64,000 nt of DNA, taken from assembly GCF_000018065.1 (NCBI RefSeq), contig NC_009840.1, positions 372,001 through 436,000 on the forward strand. Reading direction: 5' to 3'. Under the pieces are notes generated by a model, which was not told the DNA's origin, did no database searches, and saw nothing but the letters and a program-made list of their open reading frames with translations. Both the position numbers and the translations under genes were made by a program. Below are positions 18,348 through 27,191 of the stretch, one piece after another; position 1 is the stretch's first letter; each line of letters begins with the position of its first letter. This stretch comes from Prochlorococcus marinus str. MIT 9215. Its GTDB lineage: Bacteria > Cyanobacteriota > Cyanobacteriia > PCC-6307 > Cyanobiaceae.

Positions 18348-18527
18348 TCACATGAAATCGTTCAACATTCGATTCCAGTCAACGACCCCTCCATCTTTTT
18401 TGGTTTCTTGATCTAGCTTTCGTAATACTTTTCTTATATCTTGCATTTCTTTGGAATATTTATGATCATTCTTTGCGTAAGGATCATTTGTGTAGTTCCC
18501 AATAGTTTCTCTAGTAAATAATTCCAT
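18348..18527 (-). CDS. Small charged protein (59 aa)
   Basis: I choose the ATG at 18527 over a TTG at 18542. The peptide starts MELFTRETIGNYTNDPYAKN, then a helical charged part (EMQDIRKVLRKLDQETKKDG), ending DWNRMLNDFM. It resembles short soluble proteins common in Prochlorococcus. Repeat A copy 2 lies 48 bp upstream on the same strand, the same relation that copy 1 has to the TPR gene. Confidence 0.5.
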   Translation of the reverse strand: MELFTRETIGNYTNDPYAKNDHKYSKEMQDIRKVLRKLDQETKKDGGVVDWNRMLNDFM

Positions 18528-18574
18528 AGTTTTGCTGGTCAAGATTGTCTATTTTGAATGTTTTATTTAGTTAT

Positions 18575-18677
18575 AAATAACTTTTCTCATAATACAAATA
18601 TACTTCTTGCGAACAATTATTTCATTTGGCAATATAAGTAACCGACTCCAAAATTGGCACATCTAACTTAGATGTTT
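18575..18677. repeat. Repeat A, copy 2 (103 bp)
   Basis: Second copy of the sequence at 3203-3305. Here the small inverted repeat near the far end is perfect (CATCTAA-C-TTAGATG), whereas in copy 1 both arms have changed while five outer pairs still match. The tRNA-derived repeat found beside copy 1 is missing here. The copy marks the step from AT-rich genes on the left to the GC-richer SIMPL gene on the right. Confidence 0.75.
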
Positions 18678-18781
18678 CCATTAATGGCCAGATAGAAACG
18701 AAAGAATAAAAGTCAGGGATTTTCTAATAATTTTCTTTCGGTTCAGCTGTTAAAAAGCTCCTACACACATACTGATAGACA

Positions 18782-19567
18782 ATGAAAATTATTAAGAGAC
18801 TCAGGTCGCTGACGGGCGATTCTCTGGGTGTTATACGCCGCACTCCGCCACTTGTTTTTGCAATGGCTGTCTTATCTCTCGGAGGTTTTATAGGCGCCTC
18901 CACGGTTCTTGTGAGAGGGTTCAGAACGGTTGAGAATACTATCACTGTTACCGGTGCAAGTACTGAAAGTTTTGAGAGTGATATTGCAAAATGGTCAGTA
19001 CAGGTAAAGACCTCAGGTAAAACCCAGATTGACTCATTTACCAAGCATAAACAGTCCATTAATAAGACAATGGAATTCCTTAAAGCCAATGGAATTGAGG
19101 ATGGTGTAAAGCAGGATGTTTATCTTGGACCTGCGAGTATCAGTGAATATAAAACAAGGAATCCCAAGACTAATGAAATCATTAGAACTGAATGGATTAC
19201 TTATCAGAATATTGAGATTGAAAGTAGAGATGTTTATAAGATCCAGAAGACTCACAGTCAGATAACAGAATTGCTTGGGAAAGGGGTAAGGGTGAAACCA
19301 AGCCGTCCTGAATTCACCTATTCAAAGCTTGCTGATAAAAGAGTAGACATGCTTGCCAAGGCTGCAAAGGATGCCCGAATCAGGGCTGAAGCTATCGCTC
19401 TAGAGGCAGGATCTGAAGTAGGCGGTTTGAAGAGAGTTAATACTGGAGTTTTCCAGATAACTGTTCCGAATTCCACCAAGGTAAGCAGCTGGGGGTCTTA
19501 TGACACCACCACCATCAAGAAAGACATCACTGCGGTTATGGGAGTAACTTTTGCTGTTAAGAAGTAA
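18782..19567 (+). CDS. SIMPL-domain (DUF541) protein
   Basis: 261 aa. A cytoplasmic basic N terminus is followed by a membrane anchor (about 24-46, PPLVFAMAVLSLGGFIGAST) and a SIMPL/DUF541 domain starting at NTITVTGASTESF, with the strand IAKWSVQVKTSG, the helix KHKQSINKTMEFLKANGI and the later KAAKDARIRAEAIALEAG. The family (E. coli YggE is a member) forms periplasmic oligomers and is linked to oxidative stress in some species. Its visibly higher GC than neighbours suggests recent transfer. Confidence 0.8.
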   Translation: MKIIKRLRSLTGDSLGVIRRTPPLVFAMAVLSLGGFIGASTVLVRGFRTVENTITVTGASTESFESDIAKWSVQVKTSGKTQIDSFTKHKQSINKTMEFLKANGIEDGVKQDVYLGPASISEYKTRNPKTNEIIRTEWITYQNIEIESRDVYKIQKTHSQITELLGKGVRVKPSRPEFTYSKLADKRVDMLAKAAKDARIRAEAIALEAGSEVGGLKRVNTGVFQITVPNSTKVSSWGSYDTTTIKKDITAVMGVTFAVKK

Positions 19568-19663
19568 CTAGTGAGTCTTCTTTTTGCCTTTAAGAATCAT
19601 CAACAAAGGCAGACCAATAAGCATCAGACTCCCATCAATCAATAAAAAAGTATTGAGGTTCAT
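19568..19663 (-). CDS. 31-aa membrane peptide coupled to the upstream small gene
   Basis: The ATG overlaps the stop of the 63-aa gene (ATGA) and the frame ends at TAG 19568-19570, one base past the SIMPL stop on the other strand. The peptide is one hydrophobic helix (FLLIDGSLMLIGLPLLMIL) with a lysine-rich tail (KGKKKTH). The start overlap, the clean helix and the charged end argue for a real micro-protein. Function unknown. Confidence 0.5.
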   Translation of the reverse strand: MNLNTFLLIDGSLMLIGLPLLMILKGKKKTH

Positions 19664-19851
19664 TTATCCATTCTGTCTGGGGTATCCCAATTAAGGGGTA
19701 TCCCTTTTTTTACTGGTTCTTTTTTCATATCATCCATCTCTTTTCTGATTTTGTTGTAGTATGCCAACTCTTCTGGATCATCAGAACCAAGACCATAATT
19801 CATGGTCGCTGCAAGATAAATTCTGTGCATCCGGTATGACGATAGTGGCAT
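19660..19851 (-). CDS. Small protein (63 aa)
   Basis: I choose the ATG at 19851 over a TTG at 19863. The peptide begins MPLSSYRMHRIYLAATMNYG and continues with an acidic helix (DDPEELAYYNKIRKEMDDMK). Likely soluble. It is the first gene of a two-gene unit with the 31-aa membrane peptide. No family assigned. Confidence 0.5.
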   Translation of the reverse strand: MPLSSYRMHRIYLAATMNYGLGSDDPEELAYYNKIRKEMDDMKKEPVKKGIPLNWDTPDRMDK

Positions 19852-19991
19852 TACTGAAGACAATCTCTATTAAATATATCTGAATTTAAGGTAAAATGCT
19901 GACCTCTGAGATCCTAGTCATACCAGTCAATTGTGCAACCCCACCATAATACACGGGGGGAAGGGGTAAAAGACAAGAAATTGAGAGGGGA

Positions 19992-20029
19992 CTACTTACT
20001 GGATGTGTATACATCATCATTGTAAGTAG
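19992..20029. repeat. Nested inverted repeat (hairpin 1)
   Basis: The outer arms CTACTTAC (19992-19999) and GTAAGTAG (20022-20029) are perfect complements. The inner arms GATGT (20002-20006) and ACATC (20011-20015) close a GTAT loop. Stacked arms of this kind suggest a folded RNA or an extruded DNA structure. Confidence 0.6.
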
Positions 20030-20063
20030 GTGCAATAAAGCATAATCAACCACAACTAAAACA

Positions 20064-20119
20064 CCTATATAAGGTACGTGGGTATGTGTGTAAACACATA
20101 TGCACGTACTGTATATAGG
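20064..20119. repeat. 56-nt imperfect palindrome (hairpin 2)
   Basis: The 26-base arms (20064-20089 and 20094-20119) match at 22 of 26 positions about a GTAA loop; the paired blocks are CCTATATA, GTACGTG and TATGTGT. It ends 48 bp before the vsr start codon. No T-run follows, so it is not an intrinsic terminator. Confidence 0.75.
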
Positions 20120-20127
20120 TACCTATA
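20114..20127. promoter_or_regulatory. 14-bp perfect palindrome before vsr
   Basis: TATAGGTACCTATA is perfectly self-complementary. It shares its left half with the right arm of hairpin 2, so the two structures compete. Its position 40 bp before the vsr ATG suits an operator, for example for autoregulation of the restriction-modification genes. Confidence 0.5.
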
Positions 20128-20167
20128 GGGTGATGGTGAGTATATTGTTTAGAAACTTTTTAGGCTG

Positions 20168-20581
20168 ATGAGTAGTGAAGTAATGCATAAGGTTAGTGAG
20201 CAGAGATCAAGAAATATGTCTGCAATTAAATCGAAGAATACAAAGCCTGAAATTGCTGTAAGAAAACTTCTACATTCAATGGGATATAGATTCAGATTAC
20301 ATAGAAAAGATTTACCAGGTTCTCCTGATATTGTTCTGCCAAAATATAAAACAGTAATTTTTGTACATGGATGTTTCTGGCATAGACATGAAAATTGTAA
20401 GTATGCATCAATTCCAAAAACAAGAAAAGAATTCTGGGAAAGTAAATTTAAAGCAAACGTAAAAAGAGATAAGGAAATTCAGGAAAAAATAAAAAATATT
20501 GGATGGCAATCTGTTGTTATTTGGGAATGCCAGATAAAAGATGAGAAATTTCTGAATAAATTAATTTCAAATTTTTTATGA
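20168..20581 (+). CDS. vsr: Very short patch repair endonuclease (Vsr)
   Basis: 137 aa, the normal Vsr length. Family landmarks are present: RSRNMSAIKSKNTKPE, the catalytic aspartate D54 in PGSPDIVLP, the FVHGCFWHRHENC zinc/aromatic motif and the closing VVIWEC. Vsr nicks T:G mismatches that arise when 5-methylcytosine deaminates, protecting the host from the mutagenic side effect of a cytosine methyltransferase. It therefore pairs functionally with the methyltransferase at 28022. It leads the plus-strand operon, 66 bp before the Z1 gene. Confidence 0.92.
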   Translation: MSSEVMHKVSEQRSRNMSAIKSKNTKPEIAVRKLLHSMGYRFRLHRKDLPGSPDIVLPKYKTVIFVHGCFWHRHENCKYASIPKTRKEFWESKFKANVKRDKEIQEKIKNIGWQSVVIWECQIKDEKFLNKLISNFL

Positions 20582-20647
20582 TGAATTATTCCAATATTTA
20601 TTTATACTTATTCCAAGACTAATTAATTAAATATTTAAATTATTGAA

Positions 20648-23341
20648 ATGGAAAAGATTGAAGAATATAAATTTAATAACGATAAATATGAAAGTTTAAT
20701 AGAAGATTTAAAAGACTATAAAACCTTAAATAATGTTTCATTAAATGATGCTTATTTAAAGTATAAAAATGATTATGTAAAATTTTTTGATAGTAAATTT
20801 CTCATTGAGCTTAAAGCTGCTAAAAAATTTTTAGAGGAAGATGAAATCAAAGCACTTGATTATTCAAAAACACTTTCTTCAAGAAAACAAGAAAGTTGGT
20901 ATTTTGGACCAAAAGAAAATCATAAAAATTGGAATTCATATAAAAATTATCTTTTAAATGTCAAACATAGGCCAAAGGAAGTTGTTGAACTTTTAAATAA
21001 TGAGACGACAGAGGTAGTAAATCAAATTTTAAATCCATATGCTCCTTCAGGGAAAAAAATTATGGGATTAGTTTTGGGTTACGTTCAGTCTGGAAAAACT
21101 GCAAATATGGCCGGTGTAATAGCAAAGGCAGCAGACTCTGGTTACAAATTAATAATTGTGTTGGCAGGCTTAACAAAATCATTAAGAGCTCAAACTCAAG
21201 CCAGAATTCAAAATGATATTCTTCAGCATAATGATATTCTTTGGCACCCATTAACCGATAATGAAAATGATATTGAAGAGGGCCTAGATGCTATACCAAT
21301 ATTTACTAAGAAAACTACCATTTGTATTATCAAAAAAAATGTTCAAGTAATAGTAAAACTTATTTCCAAGATGAAAAGGATGCCTAAATTAGAAATGCAA
21401 TCATCAACATTGATTATTGATGATGAGTGTGATCAGGCAAGTCTTAATACAAAAGAATACAAGGATAAAGCTGATGAAATATCAAGTACAAATAAGTTAT
21501 TAAAAAAGCTATTAAATGATTTTAAAAATGTTACTTATGTTGGTTATACGGCAACTCCAAATGCGCCTTTTTTAACGCACCCAACATCGCCTGATGGTCT
21601 TCAAAGTCTTTATCCGCGAGATTTCATTACCCCATTGGAGGAACCAGCTGATTATTTTGGAGTAAATAAGTTATTTGCAAATAATATAATTAATGAAACT
21701 GATGAGGATATTAGTTTACCCTTTATTAAGAGAATACCTGATTCTGAACTTGAATTTTTAACTTGTAAAAGAAAGGATTTACCTACTTTTAAACCTTCTT
21801 TAACAAATAGTTTAAGAGATGCATGTGATTATTATTTGTTAGTTCTTTCTGCAAGATCATTGAGGAATCTTAAAGAAGATCATTGTTGCATGATGATTCA
21901 TGTCTCAAGAAGTGTAAGGATGCACGAATTATATAGGAATTTGATTTATGAAGAATGGTTTATACCAATCAAAAAAGGTCTTGAGAACAACGACAAAGAA
22001 ATAATTGATAGACTAAGGAATCTTTGGAATCTTGAATCAAATGCAATTAATTCATCTGTTAGATCAAATTTAAATTGTCCTCTCAAAATTGAGTCCTTCC
22101 AAAAATTAGAAAAGAATTTATTAAATGAATTAAATGATATTTCTATAAATGTTGAAAATTCAGATGATTCTAATTTAGATCAAAGATTAGAATTTAGAGA
22201 TAAAAAAGATAAAGACTATAAAACTATTCATTCAATTGTGATTGGAGGAGATGTTCTATCAAGGGGTTTAACTATAGATGGCTTAGTTAGTAGTTTTTTC
22301 CTAAGAGAGTCTAAGCAGGATGACACTCTTATGCAAATGGGAAGATGGTTTGGTTTCAGGCATGGTTTTGAAGATTTGCCAAGAATATGGATGACTTACG
22401 ACGTTGAGTTAGATTTTACAAATTTTGTTGAATCAGAGAATTTTTTTAGAGAACAAATTAATTTATTAAATAGTCAAAATCAGACACCTTTAGAGTTCCC
22501 TATATTAGTAAGGCAGTTTGAACAAAGGAATCCTACAAGTAAGGGTAAAATATCTAAAAAAGTAAAAAAATCAGCTAGTACTTTTTTTGGTAGAGAACTA
22601 TGGACGTTAAGGTTTAAATTAGATCAACAAATTCACAAAGATAATGAAAAAGCAATTATTAATCTAATCAATAATTGTGAAAGTACTACTAACTCCAATT
22701 TTATAAAAATGAGAAATGCCCACGTAATTAAAGATGTGGGATTTAAAGTTTTACTCAAATTCATGGATGATTTTAATTTTCAATTTCATGCAGATGTTTT
22801 CGACAATGTCAAAAGTTTTCTAAATTCAGATTTAGAAAGTATTGATTCAATTTTTAAAAATTGGAATATAGCCATAAAGGGTGGATCGAATATAAAAAGA
22901 GATATTGGATCGGTTAAAAATGTGAAAACAATGAATAGAACAAAAATCAAAAATGCAACTAGCGAAGATGATGAAAAGATGATAGATATAAAATCCATAA
23001 GTAGCCCAAATGATCTCCTTGTGGATATAGAACAAAAAGATATAGATGAATGGGAACAATCTGATGAGAAGAAAAAATTTGGCAAACAATTAAGATCTGC
23101 TGCTAAAAAATGCAGAGAAAAATATTTAGGATATCGACCTTTATTAATAATTTATCCAATCAGCAAAAATTCAAAACCTGAGCAAGATTCAGATACTAGA
23201 TTTAAACTTTTTTCTAGAACTCATAAAAAAGAAGATTTAAATTATGAACCTCATGATATTTTTGGAATAGTAATTGCTTTACCTACTCCTCCAAATTTAA
23301 TTACCAATAAAAATGATTTGGTACTTGATTTAATAAATTAG
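20648..23341 (+). CDS. Z1-domain helicase-like ATPase
   Basis: 897 aa. Walker A is GYVQSGKT (144-151), Walker B IIDDECDQ (256-263), followed by GYTATPNAPF (299-308, an SF2 motif III-like T-A-T). The Z1 core is at about 545-600: GGDVLSRGLT, DTLMQMGRWFGFR. Z1 proteins are divergent superfamily II ATPases found with GHKL (MutL/MORC-like) ATPases and nucleases in restriction-modification loci. The expected job is nucleic-acid translocation or target remodelling. It is the second gene of the plus-strand operon, with 3 bp to the next gene. Confidence 0.9.
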   Translation: MEKIEEYKFNNDKYESLIEDLKDYKTLNNVSLNDAYLKYKNDYVKFFDSKFLIELKAAKKFLEEDEIKALDYSKTLSSRKQESWYFGPKENHKNWNSYKNYLLNVKHRPKEVVELLNNETTEVVNQILNPYAPSGKKIMGLVLGYVQSGKTANMAGVIAKAADSGYKLIIVLAGLTKSLRAQTQARIQNDILQHNDILWHPLTDNENDIEEGLDAIPIFTKKTTICIIKKNVQVIVKLISKMKRMPKLEMQSSTLIIDDECDQASLNTKEYKDKADEISSTNKLLKKLLNDFKNVTYVGYTATPNAPFLTHPTSPDGLQSLYPRDFITPLEEPADYFGVNKLFANNIINETDEDISLPFIKRIPDSELEFLTCKRKDLPTFKPSLTNSLRDACDYYLLVLSARSLRNLKEDHCCMMIHVSRSVRMHELYRNLIYEEWFIPIKKGLENNDKEIIDRLRNLWNLESNAINSSVRSNLNCPLKIESFQKLEKNLLNELNDISINVENSDDSNLDQRLEFRDKKDKDYKTIHSIVIGGDVLSRGLTIDGLVSSFFLRESKQDDTLMQMGRWFGFRHGFEDLPRIWMTYDVELDFTNFVESENFFREQINLLNSQNQTPLEFPILVRQFEQRNPTSKGKISKKVKKSASTFFGRELWTLRFKLDQQIHKDNEKAIINLINNCESTTNSNFIKMRNAHVIKDVGFKVLLKFMDDFNFQFHADVFDNVKSFLNSDLESIDSIFKNWNIAIKGGSNIKRDIGSVKNVKTMNRTKIKNATSEDDEKMIDIKSISSPNDLLVDIEQKDIDEWEQSDEKKKFGKQLRSAAKKCREKYLGYRPLLIIYPISKNSKPEQDSDTRFKLFSRTHKKEDLNYEPHDIFGIVIALPTPPNLITNKNDLVLDLIN

Positions 23342-23344
23342 TTT

Positions 23345-24319
23345 ATGTCTGAAGAAAAATTAAAAAAAATTTGGAAAGATGTTGAGCTTGCAAGAGATAA
23401 ATTCTCAAAAGAGTTTGCTTATAAAAATTTTTATTCAGGTTCAAAAAAAGATCTGATTCTAATAGGTATAGATAAAGATTTATCTAAAGGAATAATGATT
23501 AGAGACGAGAGTGGTAGAAATGCTTTGCCTAAATTGAGTTCATCATTTCAAATTGAAAGATTTTTTATAGAAGAAAAGAAATCATCTTTCATAACTATTT
23601 TTTCCAAGGAAACTTCTTTAGATGAACCTTTTACATACCTTATAAGTTTGATTATTAAGAATATTGATTATGGTTTATCTCCAACCCTTGCAACAAAAGA
23701 GGCAATAGAGAAATTTCAAAAATTATTTCAGAGTTTAGGTAAATTACCTCCAGAAAATCAAATAGTTGGCCTCTTAGGTGAATTATTTTTTTTAGAACAA
23801 ATCATCAAAATAAAAAATGATTATTGGAAGGGCTGGATAAAACCTGAAAAAATTATAGATTATACATACTCTGAAATTGATGTTGAAATAAAATCTTCTT
23901 CCTATTCTGGAGAAGATAAAATAACAATTAATAATTTAAAGCAACTTCAATATATTAAAAATAGATCAAGATATTTATACTATTCTAGTTTTATTGTTAA
24001 TCCTGATGGTGAATTATCTGTTCCAAATTTAGTAGATAATATACTTTCTCAAATTGATGATAAAGATGGTTTTAGAGATAAGTTGTCTTTAACAAAATAT
24101 AAAATTCAAGATAAATCTTTATGGTTGGAAAAAAGATATTCTCATCTAGAAACAATTATTTTTAAAGTAGATGAAAATTTCCCTAGGATAAATTCTGATT
24201 CGTTCAAAGATAATAAAATTCCGGATGGAATATCTAAAATTACATACGATTTGGCATTAAATACTATTAATGATTTTAGATTAGAAAAAAATAAATTTTT
24301 TAATAATTTTGAAAAGTAA
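23345..24319 (+). CDS. PD-(D/E)XK nuclease, DUF4420 family
   Basis: 324 aa. GLLGELFFLE (142-151) supplies the helix glutamate, and SEIDVEIKSSS (176-186) carries the E181-x-K183 nuclease motif after D172/D179. This pattern is that of the DUF4420 PD-(D/E)XK motif proteins, which sit beside Z1 ATPases. It is the probable restriction nuclease of the locus. Its stop overlaps the next ATG by one base (TAATG), so translation is coupled to the GHKL ATPase. Confidence 0.85.
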   Translation: MSEEKLKKIWKDVELARDKFSKEFAYKNFYSGSKKDLILIGIDKDLSKGIMIRDESGRNALPKLSSSFQIERFFIEEKKSSFITIFSKETSLDEPFTYLISLIIKNIDYGLSPTLATKEAIEKFQKLFQSLGKLPPENQIVGLLGELFFLEQIIKIKNDYWKGWIKPEKIIDYTYSEIDVEIKSSSYSGEDKITINNLKQLQYIKNRSRYLYYSSFIVNPDGELSVPNLVDNILSQIDDKDGFRDKLSLTKYKIQDKSLWLEKRYSHLETIIFKVDENFPRINSDSFKDNKIPDGISKITYDLALNTINDFRLEKNKFFNNFEK

Positions 24320-26304
24320 TGAACAATATAGATTTTCATTCAAGTATATATAGTGAACCAAATTCAATTACAGGAGGGATCTCTGCAGATGGTGCAGGTA
24401 ATCTTATGGGAGCAACTTCCTTAAGTCCAATCGAGATTGTTTTGAGAGAAACTCTTCAAAATAGTTGGGATGCATCTTTAGGACAAAGCACGCAACCAGT
24501 ATTTAATATAAATGTGAGATCTTTAAGCGAAAGTGAAAAAAATTGTATTAATAATTTTTTAAGTGAACGCCCACCAGTAGGTACATTTGATAGAGAAAGA
24601 TTGGATAAATTTTTAGTAAAAGAAAATAAAGTTGTTTTAGAAATTTCTGACTTCGGTACCAAAGGTCTTGGAGGCCCATTGTCAGCTTCTGAGTCACATG
24701 AAGATGATAAAGATTATGATTTTGTCAATTTTGTTAAAAATTTTGGCAGCCATAAACATAAGGAAAATCAAGGGGGAGAATATGGATATGGAAAGTCATC
24801 TTTTTTCAACATTAGTAGCTGTAGAACAATAATTATTAATTCTTTAACTAGTTATGAAGGGAAACTGGAAAATCGTTTAATCGGATATTCTTTGGGTTCA
24901 GCTTTTAACTTTGAGAAACAAAGATATACAGGTAGACATTGGTGGGGGTCTATGAAGCATTCTGAGAATTTCAATTATGTTGATCCTTTTTTAGATGAAT
25001 ATGCTGAGAAACTTGCTGAAGATATGGGGATGCCAAAAAGAAATAACGACCTTGCAAAAGGCACAACTCTTATGATTTTAGATCCTGATTTAAGTGAGCT
25101 ATTTGATGGTATTGAATTTCAAAGTCAAGAAGATAAAAGTAATTATTTGAGTACTCGTATACAGGATTTAATACTTTGGCATGCTTGGCCAAAGTTCACA
25201 CCTAATAATAATGGTGAAACTCCAATGAAATGTAATGTTTCTGTTTTTGAAAAAGTAGATTCTATTCCCGATCCACATAATATTTATCCCTACAGTTTAT
25301 TAGCTGAGGCTCTTAAAGAAGCCAGAGATAAAAAGAATAATATTTATTCAAAAAAACATAAAATTATTTTGGGTTATTCTGGAAGTCAACAGTCAGGATT
25401 GCTAGGAAGAGAATCAAAATATAAAAATTTATTAGGCGAAAATTCTAAAATTCCTGATAAGCTTTCCCATTTTGCCTTGTTAAGACCAGCTGAATTAGTA
25501 GTTAAATATTTGAAACCTTTTAAAGAATTAGATGATCGACAGCCTCAGTGGGGAGCAGTTTTTATTTCTAGTGAAAAGAAATTAGTGGAGGAGGCTTTTA
25601 GAAAATCTGAACCTCCTGCTCATGATGATTGGAAACCGGAAGGATCTCCTTTTATTTCTGCTGATCAAAAAACCTTTGTGAAGACGGCTTTGAGAGAGAT
25701 AAAGTCAGAAATGAGAAAATTATCTGGAGATACCTCAGAATTAATATTTGATACTAAGAATAATGATCAAAGTTCTTTAGCATGGTTTGCAGGAGAGTTG
25801 GGTCAGTCAATGATTGGTAAAGGTTTTGGCGGCTCAGATGGAAGCAGAGATTCAACAAAGAAAAATACAGGTACTAAAAAAAGAAATAAGACCATATTAA
25901 GCAGACCTAATTACTGCGGAACAAAATTTATTGATGGGAAAGTAGTTGCAGATTTTTCTATGGAAATATCTAGTAGTAAAGGTAAAAATATCGAACTTGA
26001 ATTTTGTCCTTTGGTTATTTCTGATGGGAAAGAAAAATCAAGCAAAGCCCCTAATGGCAAAGAACTAAAAATTGTAAAATTCGAAGCAGAAAAACATTTT
26101 GTTTTAGATCAACTTAATTCTGAAAATGAAAACTTGACTTCAAAGTTAATGAAAAAATACGATAAAAATGATTTGTATAATGAAGAACTTACCAAGCCCC
26201 AACTAAAATTAAATTCAGATTCAGTAAAAATATTTGTTTCAGTTGAAGTGCCAGATAATGTAGCAGTTTCTCTTTCTGCTGAAATCAAAGATAAAGGGTT
26301 TTGA
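24319..26304 (+). CDS. GHKL ATPase, paraMORC/MutL-like (copy A)
   Basis: 661 aa. GHKL Bergerat-fold motifs: N box RETLQNSWD (43-51), G1 DFGTKGLGG (111-119), G2 GGEYGYGKSS (152-161). A later element, EPPAHDDWKPEG, has a close match in copy B (EPVTHDDWLPTT), which shows that the two are paralogues. Such ATPases dimerise on ATP binding and, by analogy with MutL and MORC, may clamp DNA and license the nuclease. Overlaps the next gene by 4 bp (ATGA-type). Confidence 0.88.
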   Translation: MNNIDFHSSIYSEPNSITGGISADGAGNLMGATSLSPIEIVLRETLQNSWDASLGQSTQPVFNINVRSLSESEKNCINNFLSERPPVGTFDRERLDKFLVKENKVVLEISDFGTKGLGGPLSASESHEDDKDYDFVNFVKNFGSHKHKENQGGEYGYGKSSFFNISSCRTIIINSLTSYEGKLENRLIGYSLGSAFNFEKQRYTGRHWWGSMKHSENFNYVDPFLDEYAEKLAEDMGMPKRNNDLAKGTTLMILDPDLSELFDGIEFQSQEDKSNYLSTRIQDLILWHAWPKFTPNNNGETPMKCNVSVFEKVDSIPDPHNIYPYSLLAEALKEARDKKNNIYSKKHKIILGYSGSQQSGLLGRESKYKNLLGENSKIPDKLSHFALLRPAELVVKYLKPFKELDDRQPQWGAVFISSEKKLVEEAFRKSEPPAHDDWKPEGSPFISADQKTFVKTALREIKSEMRKLSGDTSELIFDTKNNDQSSLAWFAGELGQSMIGKGFGGSDGSRDSTKKNTGTKKRNKTILSRPNYCGTKFIDGKVVADFSMEISSSKGKNIELEFCPLVISDGKEKSSKAPNGKELKIVKFEAEKHFVLDQLNSENENLTSKLMKKYDKNDLYNEELTKPQLKLNSDSVKIFVSVEVPDNVAVSLSAEIKDKGF

Positions 26305-27191
26305 TTTTGTCGAATATTGCTTATCCATATCCAAATTTGATGCCTTGGGTTAGAGGAAATTCATTATGGGAATACTCCCTAAATAAAGGAGACTTTTTTG
26401 ATTTTAAAAATGGAGTTGATAATTGGGACTATTATTCATCAATAGAAATTAAATGTAAATTGATTTGGGATATTAAGGAAGCTTTTAAAAATGCAAATCT
26501 ATATCCTATTTTAAATAATTCCAAAGTTGTATTTCTTTTGACAACAGGATCAGGACAATATGGTATCGCAAGAAAAAAAGTTTTTGAATATCAACTTAAT
26601 GAAGATATTGAATTGCTTAATACCTTCATATTTAATTTAAAATCGAATCAAATTTCAAATATAGTAAAGCTCAGGCTAATAATTTGTACTAATGAGGTTG
26701 AGATAAATGGTTTTCATTATAGAAATGGAAGTATACTTTATGATGAATCTGCAAACTTAGAATTAGAGGGTAATTTAGCAAGATTACCTGTTTCAAAAGA
26801 AGATTTAAGTCAAATAAATTTTAGATACAAAGATGCAATATGGTATGTATCTTTCAGGGCTGAGGATTTTTATGAAACTTTTACAAATACTTATCATCTA
26901 TATTTAAATTCTAAAAATTTAGATATTGATTTTCAATTAAAAAATAATAAATTCCTAGTACAATCGATCAAGGCTGATACTATAGCAACCATTATTAGAT
27001 CATCTTTATTAGATGATGATTTGAATTTTGATTATCAAGAAGATTATCCAGAGTTTTCATTAGGATTCGTACTAAAAAATTGGTTAAAAAACTTTATTGA
27101 AGGTCCAAGTGATTTGCAAAATTTGATAAAAAAGATCAAGTCAAGTCCTAATGATTTTAACTGTGAATGTCAAAGCATTTTTTGTGATTAG
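26301..27191 (+). CDS. Defence-locus middle protein A (296 aa)
   Basis: No named family recognised. It is beta-rich in the first half (VEINGFHYRNGSILYDESAN), then largely helical, ending CECQSIFCD. It occupies the same slot, between GHKL and DUF6339 genes, as the 343-aa protein at 30825 on the other strand. I see only weak similarity between the two, so correspondence rests mainly on position. Probably a structural or specificity partner of the GHKL ATPase. It overlaps the GHKL stop by 4 bp and abuts the next ATG. Confidence 0.7.
   Translation: MILSNIAYPYPNLMPWVRGNSLWEYSLNKGDFFDFKNGVDNWDYYSSIEIKCKLIWDIKEAFKNANLYPILNNSKVVFLLTTGSGQYGIARKKVFEYQLNEDIELLNTFIFNLKSNQISNIVKLRLIICTNEVEINGFHYRNGSILYDESANLELEGNLARLPVSKEDLSQINFRYKDAIWYVSFRAEDFYETFTNTYHLYLNSKNLDIDFQLKNNKFLVQSIKADTIATIIRSSLLDDDLNFDYQEDYPEFSLGFVLKNWLKNFIEGPSDLQNLIKKIKSSPNDFNCECQSIFCD

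Larger units (their letters stand above)
19864..20167. other. Non-coding region with dense inverted repeats
   Basis: This 300-bp gap holds no gene that I can support. It has a G-rich tract (about 19955-19966), a nested hairpin at 19992-20029, a 56-nt imperfect palindrome at 20064-20119 and a perfect 14-bp palindrome at 20114-20127. It is less AT-rich than the defence operon that begins at 20168. Candidates are an operator array for that operon, a structured RNA, or a replication/transfer origin of the mobile element. Confidence 0.6.
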
